This document shows positions 44,979 to 54,072 of a stretch of DNA of 64,000 nucleotides, piece by piece (the first letter of the stretch is position 1; each line of letters opens with the position of its first letter). Position numbers and translations under genes: made by a program. This stretch comes from Mycetohabitans rhizoxinica HKI 454 (GTDB taxonomy: Bacteria > Pseudomonadota > Gammaproteobacteria > Burkholderiales > Burkholderiaceae). Where the stretch lies: assembly GCF_000198775.1 (NCBI RefSeq), contig NC_014722.1, positions 2,610,080 to 2,674,079 of the forward strand, read 5' to 3'. The notes under the pieces are model-generated. The model had not been told where the DNA came from. It did not search any database and saw only the letters and a list, made by a program, of their open reading frames with translations.

Positions 44979-47715
44979 CACGGGGCTTGGTGGCGCCGGC
45001 CTGCGTCGCGAGGCTGGCGCGCGTGTCAGCACTGGCGCTGACAGCGGCGGTCGTGTCGCTGTCAGCTTTGCTCAGTGCCGCGCGTTGCATAGCGGCGCGC
45101 TTTGCTGGATACAACGCGCCCTGGCTGGCCGTGCGTTGTTCCCATACGTGCCCAATGCGTGTGGATTGAAGCTCTGTCTCGACCAACTTGCCGCGCAGGT
45201 CCTTGTAGCGCACCGGCGCTTCCTTCATTAAATACGTCGCGAGCCGCTCGTGGCTGACGTCCAGGTCCGGCAGCGGCCTCTCAGCGTCCGGCAACGTGCC
45301 CTGTTGCGTGCTGATGAACTGTTCAATTGCACAAGCCAGCAATTGCCGGCTGCCCGGTGTTGGCGCGTGCCGGCTCGCCAGCGCGCTCAGTGCATCGCGC
45401 ACGAGCACAGCCTGGCGGTATAGACATTCGTCATTTTCGATGTCGCGGCTCAACCCCAGCACAAGCCGTTGTATATCGGATGCGGCTACGTCTGGCGTTG
45501 ACGCAGCGGCAGGGGCTTGTTCGCCCGCCACATCGCGACAATGCGCTGGCATCGCGCGGCTATTTGCATTGAGCCCGCGCTCGATATGGCGATACGCGCG
45601 GTGCTTGGTTTCAAGTTTGCGTTCCAAATAAATCAGTTGCGTCTCAATCATTTGCTTGAGCACACGCGCCTGTTCGGCATGATTCGCTGGATCGGCAAGC
45701 CACGCTTGCAGGCTCGTCCGTGTCAAATGGCGCCGCGACGCATTCCATGCATTGCGCGCCGCACCGGAGGCATTGCGCCACGCGCTACGCGCGGCCTGCG
45801 AGGCGCGTATTTGCGCATCCGGGCGGACCGTACGAGCAAACGCCGATGCAGCTTTGGCCCGGCCCACTACCGCCTCCCCGGTACGCCGCGCAAGCTGTGT
45901 CAGTTGCTGCTTACCGTTAGGTTTGGGACCCCGTCGGCGAATCACCTCGTCGTCGTCGGCTGTATAGGTATATTGATCGTCAAACCGCTTCGCACATTGT
46001 ACGGCCACATCGGCAAGGAAGGTTTGGCGCTGGTCTTCGCGTGCCGCCACTTGGTAATAGAAGAGCTTACGCAGATCAAAACCCGCTCCCGGTTGATCAT
46101 CCGCGCATAACAGATCGACACTCGCCAAAAAATGCCGATCGAGCTCGGGGTCATCATCGTGATAATAGCGCTGGTAACGCTGAAGCTTGCCGTGACCCTT
46201 CAGATACTGCATTGAGAAAAAGATCATCGCGGCACTGGCTAGACCTGTCCCGGCCATCAGCACGACCGGCGCGGCTGGCGTCGCGAGCGCGGTGCCGCCC
46301 GCCGCGACAATGCCAGCCAGCGCAAGCTTGGAGACCGTGCAAGCAGTATAGAGGCCGCTGCCAGCGACAAACCCTTTATTCCAGTCGGTATAGCGCGTGA
46401 AGAACGCATCATGCTGCTGGGTCTTTTCGCGAAGAAAGCGTGCATAGCGCTCGCTGAGGGTGTGCTCGTCATATGGCGGATCCATTGACGCCCCGCTCCG
46501 GCGGTCCACTTCAGCTCGTTTCAGCCAGGAAGCTATTCTTGAATCCGTGCTTTGCTTTTCTGCACGGAACGCGTCGCGCTTTTTACGTGACTTGTGCAGC
46601 ATGTAACCGCCAAGCGCCAGCGAACCGGCCGCAGCCATCGGACCCAGTGCGGCCGAGCCGACCATGCCAGCAGCGCCGGCGGCGGTTGTTGCAGCAACGC
46701 TACCCTGCTGTCCGATGTAGACGCCCTTTAACGTGGTATCGACGATGCATTTGGTCGCAATGGCGCTACCGGAGACGAATGAACTGGCACCAATCACCTT
46801 GTCCGCATCGTTCTGCTTGCGCAGAAAGCGCAACGCGGCACGCCGCTCCTGCTTGATGGTCGTGAGCTTGGGCAACGGCTGATTGCTTGCAGGCGTCGCA
46901 TGAGCGCCCATACCATCATTGCACTGTTGTGCCGTGCCATCCGCGTTGTGACGTCGCACATCAAGCAAAGCAGAGAGCGCCTGCAGCGCGACTATTTCTT
47001 CGTCCACTTGATCGAGCGCCTGTGCCAACGCCTTGTCAGTCTTGCGCGCACGGCGCCATTCAGCCAGACCCTCCTTGATCGCCAGCCCCGCCAGCGCCAG
47101 CAGCGGTCCAGTCATGCCGGCGGTTACCGCCATATCCGCGATACCATGCGGAATGCCCGCATCCTTGAGCCATCCCGCCGGGTCATGCGCGAGCAATTCC
47201 GATGCTTGCCTGAACGCGGCTTCAACGCCAGCGCCGTCCCCCTTTGACACTTGAATCAGCGTAACGACCATCACGTACAGGCAATGCACGAACTCGTCCG
47301 CATCGATCGCCAGCGCGCCACAGCGGTCTGCGCTCTCGCCGAGCCGCTGCTCCACCAGTCGCTTTACTTGAGCATAAAGCTCGCTAGGGCACTCCAGCTC
47401 CAACATCGTGGCCGGGGCCGCACCGCGACGCCATGCTTTCAATTCGTCGATGGTTGCAGCATGCTTGTTGATGAGGGAGCAGGACGCTGTACCCCATCGA
47501 TGACTTTTCAGCGACGCCTTTGGGCAAGCAGGCGCGCCATCATTGATGGCGTTTAATTCCTTTAGCAGACCAGAACAGTCGGCAACGGATGCGATCTCCA
47601 CCTCGATCTTCGGCGGACCGGAATGGACATCGGCCTTGTCTTGGTGAACGTACTTTTTCGCCCGCGAGGCGCCTGGCAGGGGTAAGCCGATTGAAAATGT
47701 AGGAAAGCTTAGCAT
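44899..47715 (-). CDS. Large protein of unknown function, candidate membrane-active effector
   Basis: A 938-residue protein I do not recognise. There is no standard signal peptide at the start (MLSFPTFSIGLPLPGASRAK). Residues 190-215, 305-375 and 447-505 are Gly/Ala-rich and hydrophobic (for example AATTAAGAAGMVGSAALGPM and VVLMAGTGLASAAMIFFSMQ), alternating with basic helical segments such as LHKSRKKRDAFRAEKQ. Residues 600-720 are basic and Ala-rich. The last 26 residues are antisense to the end of DUF979. It interrupts the pxp-pcp gene set on the opposite strand. A Fur-box-like site and an inverted repeat precede it. A translocated effector or membrane toxin is possible but unproven. Confidence 0.8.
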   Translation of the reverse strand: MLSFPTFSIGLPLPGASRAKKYVHQDKADVHSGPPKIEVEIASVADCSGLLKELNAINDGAPACPKASLKSHRWGTASCSLINKHAATIDELKAWRRGAAPATMLELECPSELYAQVKRLVEQRLGESADRCGALAIDADEFVHCLYVMVVTLIQVSKGDGAGVEAAFRQASELLAHDPAGWLKDAGIPHGIADMAVTAGMTGPLLALAGLAIKEGLAEWRRARKTDKALAQALDQVDEEIVALQALSALLDVRRHNADGTAQQCNDGMGAHATPASNQPLPKLTTIKQERRAALRFLRKQNDADKVIGASSFVSGSAIATKCIVDTTLKGVYIGQQGSVAATTAAGAAGMVGSAALGPMAAAGSLALGGYMLHKSRKKRDAFRAEKQSTDSRIASWLKRAEVDRRSGASMDPPYDEHTLSERYARFLREKTQQHDAFFTRYTDWNKGFVAGSGLYTACTVSKLALAGIVAAGGTALATPAAPVVLMAGTGLASAAMIFFSMQYLKGHGKLQRYQRYYHDDDPELDRHFLASVDLLCADDQPGAGFDLRKLFYYQVAAREDQRQTFLADVAVQCAKRFDDQYTYTADDDEVIRRRGPKPNGKQQLTQLARRTGEAVVGRAKAASAFARTVRPDAQIRASQAARSAWRNASGAARNAWNASRRHLTRTSLQAWLADPANHAEQARVLKQMIETQLIYLERKLETKHRAYRHIERGLNANSRAMPAHCRDVAGEQAPAAASTPDVAASDIQRLVLGLSRDIENDECLYRQAVLVRDALSALASRHAPTPGSRQLLACAIEQFISTQQGTLPDAERPLPDLDVSHERLATYLMKEAPVRYKDLRGKLVETELQSTRIGHVWEQRTASQGALYPAKRAAMQRAALSKADSDTTAAVSASADTRASLATQAGATKPRATRETPARSSARYWPRGWPARSALAP

Positions 47716-47746
47716 GGGTTGCGATCAAACAATGAACGCAACCCAT
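47714..47746 (-). promoter_or_regulatory. Perfect 10-bp inverted repeat at the start codon of the 938-residue gene
   Basis: ATGGGTTGCG (47714-47723) and CGCAACCCAT (47737-47746) are perfect complements around a 13-nt loop. In the minus-strand transcript the second arm includes the first two bases of the ATG. It may be a protein operator or a translation-blocking hairpin. No Shine-Dalgarno is visible. Confidence 0.8.
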
Positions 47747-47752
47747 ATTAAC

Positions 47753-47771
47753 GATAACAATTATCATTTAC
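47753..47771 (-). promoter_or_regulatory. Fur-box-like site
   Basis: GATAACAATTATCATTTAC matches the classical 19-bp Fur consensus at 14 of 19 positions by eye. It lies about 40 bases upstream of the 938-residue gene and about 155 bases from the divergent pcp start. Confidence 0.5.
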
Positions 47772-47924
47772 GCTTTTAATCCGAAGTGAAACGCTTCCGC
47801 GCGCACGACGCCGTTATGCGAATTGAATGGCTTTTACCCATGCCGCCGGGCATCATATCGTTTTGGCTGTGCGCCGCCTTCCTACGTCACCATCGAGAAT
47901 CACTTCATCCAGGAAAACCGTACG

Positions 47925-48584
47925 ATGCACACCGTACTGCTAACCGGTTTTGAGCCATTTGAGAATGAACTCATCAATCCATCGTGGGAGGCCGTGAGCG
48001 CACTCGACGGCGCACGGATTGCGACCCCGATTGGCGACACCATCGTACACGCGCGGATGATGCCAGTGCGCTTTCACACGCTCGACCAGGCGCTGCTAGA
48101 CGCGCTCAATGCAACGCGTCCGTCGCTGGCAATCTGTGTTGGCCAAGCCGGCGGGCGTCCGGACTTGTCCGTCGAGCGCGTCGCCATTAACGTGGACGAT
48201 GCACGCATTCCGGACAACGACGGTTACCAGCCAATCGACGCTCCGATCGTCGCCGACGGGCCGGCGGCTTACTTCTCCACGCTGCCGATCAAGGCGCTCG
48301 TCCATGCGCTGCGCGAGGCCGGCATCCCTGCGTCGGTGTCGCAAACGGCTGGCACCTTCACGTGCAACCACCTCTTCTATATCCTGTCGCACTACATCGC
48401 GACACGCGCACCGCAATTGCGCGGTGGCTTCGTACATATACCCTATACACCGCGACAGGCCGCGCGCCACCCAGGCCAGCCCAGCCTGTCGACCGCGTCC
48501 GTCATTGAAGGGTTGAAGGTCATCGTGCAGACTGCCTTGTCAGTCCACATGGATTTGCCGGAAACGGGTGGCGCGTTGCACTAA
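47925..48584 (+). CDS. pcp: Pyroglutamyl-peptidase I
   Basis: A 219-residue cytosolic cysteine peptidase that removes N-terminal pyroglutamate, making 5-oxoproline for PxpABC. Catalytic triad is visible: Glu84 in SVERVAIN, Cys147 in [10 protein letters not shown] and His171 in [28 protein letters not shown] is the canonical start. ATG at 47925 has AGGA upstream; the longer frame lacks support. It should belong with the pxp cluster but is separated by the 938-residue gene. Confidence 0.95.
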   Translation: MHTVLLTGFEPFENELINPSWEAVSALDGARIATPIGDTIVHARMMPVRFHTLDQALLDALNATRPSLAICVGQAGGRPDLSVERVAINVDDARIPDNDGYQPIDAPIVADGPAAYFSTLPIKALVHALREAGIPASVSQTAGTFTCNHLFYILSHYIATRAPQLRGGFVHIPYTPRQAARHPGQPSLSTASVIEGLKVIVQTALSVHMDLPETGGALH

Positions 48585-48729
48585 GCTGCCTACGCTGGCC
48601 TGCCACCTCGGCACAACCCGGCCGCATTCGTATTAGCCTGCCGCCCTGGCACAGCTCGACTACATCCGCACGATCCTGCCGCTTCGCGGCCAGCGCCATG
48701 ATGGCGACGCGAGCAGCCCGGCATACGTG

Positions 48730-49839
48730 TCAGCGCGGCACGACGTCAAAGCCGCGATCTCGCAATAGCGCGAGCACGCCCTTCGGCCCGCCAAGATGCA
48801 GTGCGCCGATCGCGACGAAAATCGGCCTGTCGGGCTCGGCAAGCAGCAGCATACGCGCAACGAAGCGCTCGCTGCGCTGGTACACGATCCGATCGTCAAT
48901 GCGCCGCGACAACGTCGGCGAGCGCGCCAGTTTCGCCGATTGCCGCGCCTGCCAGTTTGCCATCGCATCGGCATCACCAGCACACCATAGCGCATGCAGG
49001 ATGCGCACGTCGGACACGTTGTCGGCCGGCGTCTGCCGCAAGTCCTGCGCGAGCATCTCGCGCTGCTCGGCGAGCGTCAGTCCGGTAAAGGCGGCGATTT
49101 GCTCATCGCGCGTCTCGAGACCGACGATACGTCCCACGTACAGGTTTTCGAGCTGTGGCTCGGAGCCGTATTCGGCTTGCAACCCGGCCGACAACGAGTC
49201 GTAGGTCTCAATCAGCATCGCCGCCAACCATGGGCGTGTCTTGCGGATTGCCGCAAGCCCGGCTGGATTGCCGCGCATGCGACGCACGATCTTCGCCCAC
49301 ATATCGGCCGGTAGCAACCGTGGCAGACACGCATACGAGCACATGCCATAGCGCGTCACATCGTCCTGCGACACCACCAGATCGTCGGGCGAAAGCTCGA
49401 ACGCCACGCGCGACGCCGTGCGCAACGCGTCAATGATCGGTTGCCGGAACGGCTGCTCGGCGGGATAGTCAGCCGGGTCGCCAACGTGCAGCGTGCCGAA
49501 CAGGTACAGTGTCAGGGCGCCTTTGGTCGCGACATAGAACGGCATGTGCGCAGGCCGCGGCACCCTCGCCTGGGCGGTGCTGGGCTCGCTAGGTGCCGAT
49601 CCGTCGTCGGCTTGCGGCACCGGCTGACCGTGCTGGCGCGGCGGCGTGGCTGCGTCGGTCTGGCCGGCAGGTATCGACACGGTTGGCGGCCCCAGCGGGG
49701 CCTGCATCATGGACGCGCCGGAAAACGCGTGCGCGGATGATGCGATACCGGCCAATAATCCGAAGGCGAGCTGCCACGCGAGCCGCTTGGCCAGACCGGT
49801 ATTGCGTCGCGCGCGGTGGCCACGCCGCCACTCAAGCAT
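48730..49839 (-). CDS. TraB/GumN family protein
   Basis: A 369-residue TIKI-like metalloprotease-fold protein. An export signal (LAWQLAFGLLAGIASSAHA) is followed by a Pro-rich linker and the domain with GALTLYLFGTLHVGDPADYP (GxxH motif) and the matching VAIGALHLGGPKGVLALL near the end. Glu in VAFELSPDD is the usual catalytic residue. The function in bacteria is unclear. ATG at 49839 overlaps the dppF stop by eight bases with GGAGGAA upstream, so it is the last gene of the dpp operon. Confidence 0.88.
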   Translation of the reverse strand: MLEWRRGHRARRNTGLAKRLAWQLAFGLLAGIASSAHAFSGASMMQAPLGPPTVSIPAGQTDAATPPRQHGQPVPQADDGSAPSEPSTAQARVPRPAHMPFYVATKGALTLYLFGTLHVGDPADYPAEQPFRQPIIDALRTASRVAFELSPDDLVVSQDDVTRYGMCSYACLPRLLPADMWAKIVRRMRGNPAGLAAIRKTRPWLAAMLIETYDSLSAGLQAEYGSEPQLENLYVGRIVGLETRDEQIAAFTGLTLAEQREMLAQDLRQTPADNVSDVRILHALWCAGDADAMANWQARQSAKLARSPTLSRRIDDRIVYQRSERFVARMLLLAEPDRPIFVAIGALHLGGPKGVLALLRDRGFDVVPR

Positions 49840-50839
49840 CCATTTCCTCCGCACGATGGCAGGCCACTTGGCGGCCATCGACGTCGCGCAACCTCGGCTC
49901 CTCGGCCACGCACCGCTCGATCCGATACGGACAGCGCTGATGGAACGTGCAGCCGCGAGGGGGATTTAACGGCGACGGCAGCTCCCCCTCCAGCTTGATC
50001 TTGATGCGACGTTCGGATTCGGAAATAGCCGGTGTGGCTGACATCAACGCGCGCGTGTACGGATGCCGCGGCCGCGCGAAGATTGTTGCTTTGTTCCCCC
50101 GTTCCGCGATGCCGCCGAAGTACATCACCATCACGTCGTCGGCGACGTGCTCGACCACCGCGAGGTTGTGCGATATGAACACGTAGCTGGTGCCGAACTT
50201 ATCCTGCAGATCCATGAACAAATTCAAGATCTGCGCCTGGATCGACACGTCCAGCGCCGACACCGGCTCGTCGGCCACGACGATGCGCGGCGTCAGGATC
50301 ATCGCGCGCGCAATCGCCACGCGCTGCCGCTGCCCGCCGGAGAACATGTGCGGATACCGCTTCGCGTGCTCGGGCCGCAGGCCGACCGTGCGCATCATCT
50401 CGGCGATGCGCGATGCTCGCTCACCGGCGCTCATCTCGGTATTAATCGCAAGCGGCTCGCCCAGCGTCTGCTCGACCGTCTTGCGCGGGTTCAACGACGC
50501 AAACGGGTTCTGGAACACCATCTGGATGCGTTTGCGCAACGCGGCTAGCTGTTCACGCGTGGCGGTGGCCACATCGGCACCATCGATCAACAGGCGGCCG
50601 GACGTCGGGCTCTCGACCATCGTCAATTGCCGCGCAAGCGTTGACTTACCGCATCCCGACTCGCCGACGACCGCCAGCGTGCGGCCACGGGCGAGCGCAA
50701 ACGACACACCGTTGAGCGCCTTCACGGTGGCCGTGCCGAACATGCCGCGGCGCACCTCGTAGTGCTTGGTCAGTCGGTCCGCAACTAGCACGGCATCCTC
50801 GGCCATCGCCGTGTCGCGGGCATGCGCCACCGCGCTCAT
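49832..50839 (-). CDS. dppF: Dipeptide/oligopeptide ABC transporter ATPase DppF
   Basis: A 335-residue ATPase. Walker [10 protein letters not shown], signature [15 protein letters not shown], Walker [13 protein letters not shown] and the C-terminal oligopeptide-type region [14 protein letters not shown] (Fe-S-like Cys cluster in many Dpp/Opp ATPases). It overlaps dppD by four bases (ATGA). Confidence 0.95.
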   Translation of the reverse strand: MSAVAHARDTAMAEDAVLVADRLTKHYEVRRGMFGTATVKALNGVSFALARGRTLAVVGESGCGKSTLARQLTMVESPTSGRLLIDGADVATATREQLAALRKRIQMVFQNPFASLNPRKTVEQTLGEPLAINTEMSAGERASRIAEMMRTVGLRPEHAKRYPHMFSGGQRQRVAIARAMILTPRIVVADEPVSALDVSIQAQILNLFMDLQDKFGTSYVFISHNLAVVEHVADDVMVMYFGGIAERGNKATIFARPRHPYTRALMSATPAISESERRIKIKLEGELPSPLNPPRGCTFHQRCPYRIERCVAEEPRLRDVDGRQVACHRAEEMDA

Positions 50840-52005
50840 CGGTCACCTCCGTTCTCGTGCACGCCGCGCCCGTGCGGATCATGCCGATTGGCCACGTCGC
50901 AGGCGGACGGCACGGCCGACGCCACGACGCCCTCGTCGGCGTCGTCTCCCGGCGTCGCACCGGCCAGCGCGATGCGCCCCGCATCGAATATCGGCGCCGC
51001 GACCTTTTCCACATTCAGCACACGGATGCATCGGGCGCGCATCGCGTCATCCTGCGCATCGAGTTGCACAAGCGCGGGCCGCCCCTTCCCACAATCGTCG
51101 ACCACATACTTGCAGCGCGGCGCGAACAGGCAGCCACTGGGACGATCGCCGCGGCCCGGTACCATGCCGGAGAGCGCCGCGAGCCGCCGCGCGCCGCGGT
51201 TGTGCTCCGGGATGGCCGCCAGCAGCGCCTCCGTGTACGGATGGTGCGGCGCCGAGAAAATATCCGGCACGCGGTTCATTTCGATGATCTCACCCGCATA
51301 CATCACTGCGACCCGCTGCGCGACCTCGGATACTACGGCCAGGTCGTGAGAGATCAGCACGAGCGCCATACCCCGCTCCTTCTGCAGCCGCACCAGCAGA
51401 TCCATGATCTGCGCCTGGATCGTCACATCCAGCGCAGTGGTCGGCTCGTCGGCGATCAGCAGCTTCGGGTTGCACGCCACAGCCATGGCAATCATCACGC
51501 GCTGGTTCATCCCGCCCGACATCTGGTGGGGAAACGCGTTGATGCGGTTCTTTGCGTCCGGGATGCCAACCTGCTCGAGCAAGTCCAGCGCGCGGCGCTC
51601 CAGGGCCGCGCCGCGCAACCCTTCGTGCAAGCGCAGCACTTCCTTGATCTGGTAGCCGACCGTATAGCTTGGATTTAAACTCGTGAGCGCATCCTGAAAC
51701 ACCATCGCGATGTCCTTGCCGATGATGCGCCGGCGCTTAGCCGGCGACGCGCGCAACAGATCAACGCCGTCAAAGCGCAGCTCGTCGGCGCGGACACGCC
51801 CCGGCGGGTCGATCAGCCCCATCAAGGCCATCGACGTGACGCTCTTGCCCGAACCGGATTCGCCGACAATGCCAAGCACCTCGCCGGCGGCCACCGACAG
51901 ATTCACGCGATCGACCGCGGCCAATCCGTCGAAGTCGACATGCAGATTGCGGATCGTCAGCAACGGCGTGCCTGCATCGCACGATGCATTCGAATTCGAA
52001 CTCAT
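50836..52005 (-). CDS. dppD: Dipeptide/oligopeptide ABC transporter ATPase DppD
   Basis: A 389-residue ATPase. Walker [10 protein letters not shown], signature [14 protein letters not shown], Walker [19 protein letters not shown], and the Cys-rich tail [14 protein letters not shown]. The C-terminus is about 50 residues longer than in E. coli DppD, with an acidic/His-rich stretch. The ATG at 52005 overlaps dppC by ATGA. Confidence 0.94.
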   Translation of the reverse strand: MSSNSNASCDAGTPLLTIRNLHVDFDGLAAVDRVNLSVAAGEVLGIVGESGSGKSVTSMALMGLIDPPGRVRADELRFDGVDLLRASPAKRRRIIGKDIAMVFQDALTSLNPSYTVGYQIKEVLRLHEGLRGAALERRALDLLEQVGIPDAKNRINAFPHQMSGGMNQRVMIAMAVACNPKLLIADEPTTALDVTIQAQIMDLLVRLQKERGMALVLISHDLAVVSEVAQRVAVMYAGEIIEMNRVPDIFSAPHHPYTEALLAAIPEHNRGARRLAALSGMVPGRGDRPSGCLFAPRCKYVVDDCGKGRPALVQLDAQDDAMRARCIRVLNVEKVAAPIFDAGRIALAGATPGDDADEGVVASAVPSACDVANRHDPHGRGVHENGGDR

Positions 52006-52931
52006 GACAGTCTCTTCAATTTTGGATCGAGTGCATCGCGCAACCCGTCGCCGAGCAGATTGATGACCAGCACGGTGACCAGAATCGACAAGCCCGGCAT
52101 CGTGACGATCCACCACGCGTTGTCGATGTAGTCGCGCGCGGAGGCCAGCATCGCGCCCCATTCAGCTGACGGCGGCTGCACGCCCAGGCCGAGAAAGCCG
52201 AGCGCGGCGGCATCGAGGATCGCGGTCGAGAAGCCCAGCGTAGCCTGCACAATCAACGGCGCGGTACAGTTGGGCAACACTTGCGAGAACATCAGGCGCA
52301 GCGTGCCAGCGCCCGCCACGCGCGAGGCGGTCACATACTCCCTTTGCAGCTCACCGAGCGCGCACGCGCGCGTGAGCCGCACATAGGCGGGCAGCGAGAC
52401 GATCGCAATGGCCAGCATCGTGTTGGTCAGTCCGGGACCGATCACAGCCACGACCGCCACCGCAAGCAACAACGACGGCAGCGCGAGCAGCACATCCATC
52501 AGCCGCATGATCGGCGCGTCGCCCCAACGCGGGAAGAATGCGGCGGCCAGACCCAGTACGATGCCCGGTACCAGCGCCAAGACGACCGACACCAGGCCGA
52601 TGAAGAATGACAGCCGCGCGCCGTACATCAGCCGTGACAGGATGTCGCGCCCAGCTTCGTCAGTGCCCAGCACGAACTGCCAGTTGCCGCCAGCGAGCCA
52701 CGCCGGCGGCAACTTGACGCACTCCCGGTACTGCTCGATCGGGCTATGCGGCGCCAGCAGCGGCGCGAACAGCGCGACCACGACCAATATCGCGACCACC
52801 ACGAGCGCGCCGACGGCGCCACGGTTGCGCGAGAACTGGGCCCAGAATTCGCGCGCCGCCAGCACGCGCCCGGACGGCGGCGGCGTCACCGCCTGCTGCG
52901 AGGACAGGGGTTGGGTTGGCAAGTCTGCCAT
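52002..52931 (-). CDS. dppC: Dipeptide ABC transporter permease DppC
   Basis: A 309-residue inner-membrane permease with about six helices. The EAA loop appears in [20 protein letters not shown] followed by [19 protein letters not shown]. The long N-terminal segment with [20 protein letters not shown] is typical. It is tightly coupled to dppD (ATGA) and separated from dppB by three bases. Confidence 0.94.
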   Translation of the reverse strand: MADLPTQPLSSQQAVTPPPSGRVLAAREFWAQFSRNRGAVGALVVVAILVVVALFAPLLAPHSPIEQYRECVKLPPAWLAGGNWQFVLGTDEAGRDILSRLMYGARLSFFIGLVSVVLALVPGIVLGLAAAFFPRWGDAPIMRLMDVLLALPSLLLAVAVVAVIGPGLTNTMLAIAIVSLPAYVRLTRACALGELQREYVTASRVAGAGTLRLMFSQVLPNCTAPLIVQATLGFSTAILDAAALGFLGLGVQPPSAEWGAMLASARDYIDNAWWIVTMPGLSILVTVLVINLLGDGLRDALDPKLKRLS

Positions 52932-52933
52932 CG

Positions 52934-53944
52934 TTACCTCGTGTGGCGAATGCGCGGATTAAGCACGCCGTACAGCACATCGACGAGCAGGTTGACCAGG
53001 ATGACCAGCGTCGCGATCAGCAGGATGCCGCCTTGCACGATCGGGTAGTCGCGGCGCGAGATTGCGTCGATTAGCCACTTGCCGATTCCAGGCCAAGAAA
53101 ACAGGGTCTCGGTCAACACGGCGCCTGCAAGCAACGTACCGACCTGCAGCCCGATCACCGTGACAACGGGAATCAATGCGTTGCGCAGCGCATGCACGAG
53201 GACGACCCGCGCCGGCGACAAGCCCTTGGCGCGCGCAGTACGGATATAGTCCTCGCGCAGCACCTCGAGCATTGACGAGCGCGTCATCCGCGCGACCACC
53301 GCCAGCGGAATCGTGCCCAACACCACCGCTGGCAGGATCAGGTGCGACACGGCGGACTGGAACGCGCCCTCATCGGTGGACAGCAGCGAATCAATCAGCA
53401 TGAAGCCGGTCGTATACGGAATGTCATATTCCACCGCGATGCGCCCGGACACCGGCGTCCAGCCGAGCGTGACCGAGAACAGCATGATCAGCAGCAACCC
53501 CCACCAGAAGATCGGCATCGAATAGCCGGTCAGCGCGGTCCCCATCACCGTGTGATCGAGCCACGAGCCGCGCCTGAGCGCCGCGGCAACGCCCGCCGGC
53601 AGGCCGAGCAGCAGCGCAAACGCCATCGCGCAGACCGACAGCTCCAGCGTCGCTGGAAAGCGCGCGAGAAACTCGTCCATCACGCTAGTATTGGTGATCA
53701 ACGATGTGCCAAGGTCGCCCTGCAGTGCGCGGCCCACATAGTGCAGATACTGCCACGGCAGCGGCTCATCGAGCCCCAGACGATGCAGCGCCTCGGCATG
53801 CATCTGCGGATCGACGCCGCGCTCACCCATCATTACTTCGATGGGATCGCCGGGTATCAAATGAATCAGCGCGAACGCGAGAATGGTGATGCCGATGAAC
53901 GTCGGTATGACCATCCCCAGGCGGCGCAAGACAAAACGGATCAT
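52934..53944 (-). CDS. dppB: Dipeptide ABC transporter permease DppB
   Basis: A 336-residue inner-membrane permease. MIRFVLRRLGMVIPTFIGIT at the start; the EAA loop is LREDYIRTARAKGLSPARVV with LVHALRNALIPVVT. About six helices. First permease after the binding protein gene. Confidence 0.95.
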   Translation of the reverse strand: MIRFVLRRLGMVIPTFIGITILAFALIHLIPGDPIEVMMGERGVDPQMHAEALHRLGLDEPLPWQYLHYVGRALQGDLGTSLITNTSVMDEFLARFPATLELSVCAMAFALLLGLPAGVAAALRRGSWLDHTVMGTALTGYSMPIFWWGLLLIMLFSVTLGWTPVSGRIAVEYDIPYTTGFMLIDSLLSTDEGAFQSAVSHLILPAVVLGTIPLAVVARMTRSSMLEVLREDYIRTARAKGLSPARVVLVHALRNALIPVVTVIGLQVGTLLAGAVLTETLFSWPGIGKWLIDAISRRDYPIVQGGILLIATLVILVNLLVDVLYGVLNPRIRHTR

Positions 53945-53976
53945 GAAAACTCCCGTTTGTGGGTGCCAGTGCGTGA

Positions 53977-54008
53977 GCGGCGGCGCGGGCTCGCGCCCGG
54001 GCCGCCGC
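53977..54008 (-). other. REP-like GC hairpin between dppA and dppB
   Basis: GCGGCGGC (53977-53984) pairs perfectly with GCCGCCGC (54001-54008), with five further inner pairs around TCGC. Such stems after a binding-protein gene usually stabilise its mRNA so that it is expressed above the permeases. Confidence 0.6.
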
Positions 54009-54072
54009 GGTCCGTGCTCAACGCTTAAGCAGCGTGTGGCCGCCAGCGTAACGCAGGACGATGTCGAAACGC

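Noticed and set aside
44899..47715. Assignment of the 938-residue protein to a named type III effector family
   Set aside because: The architecture is suggestive but no family-specific motif or hrp-type promoter box could be identified.
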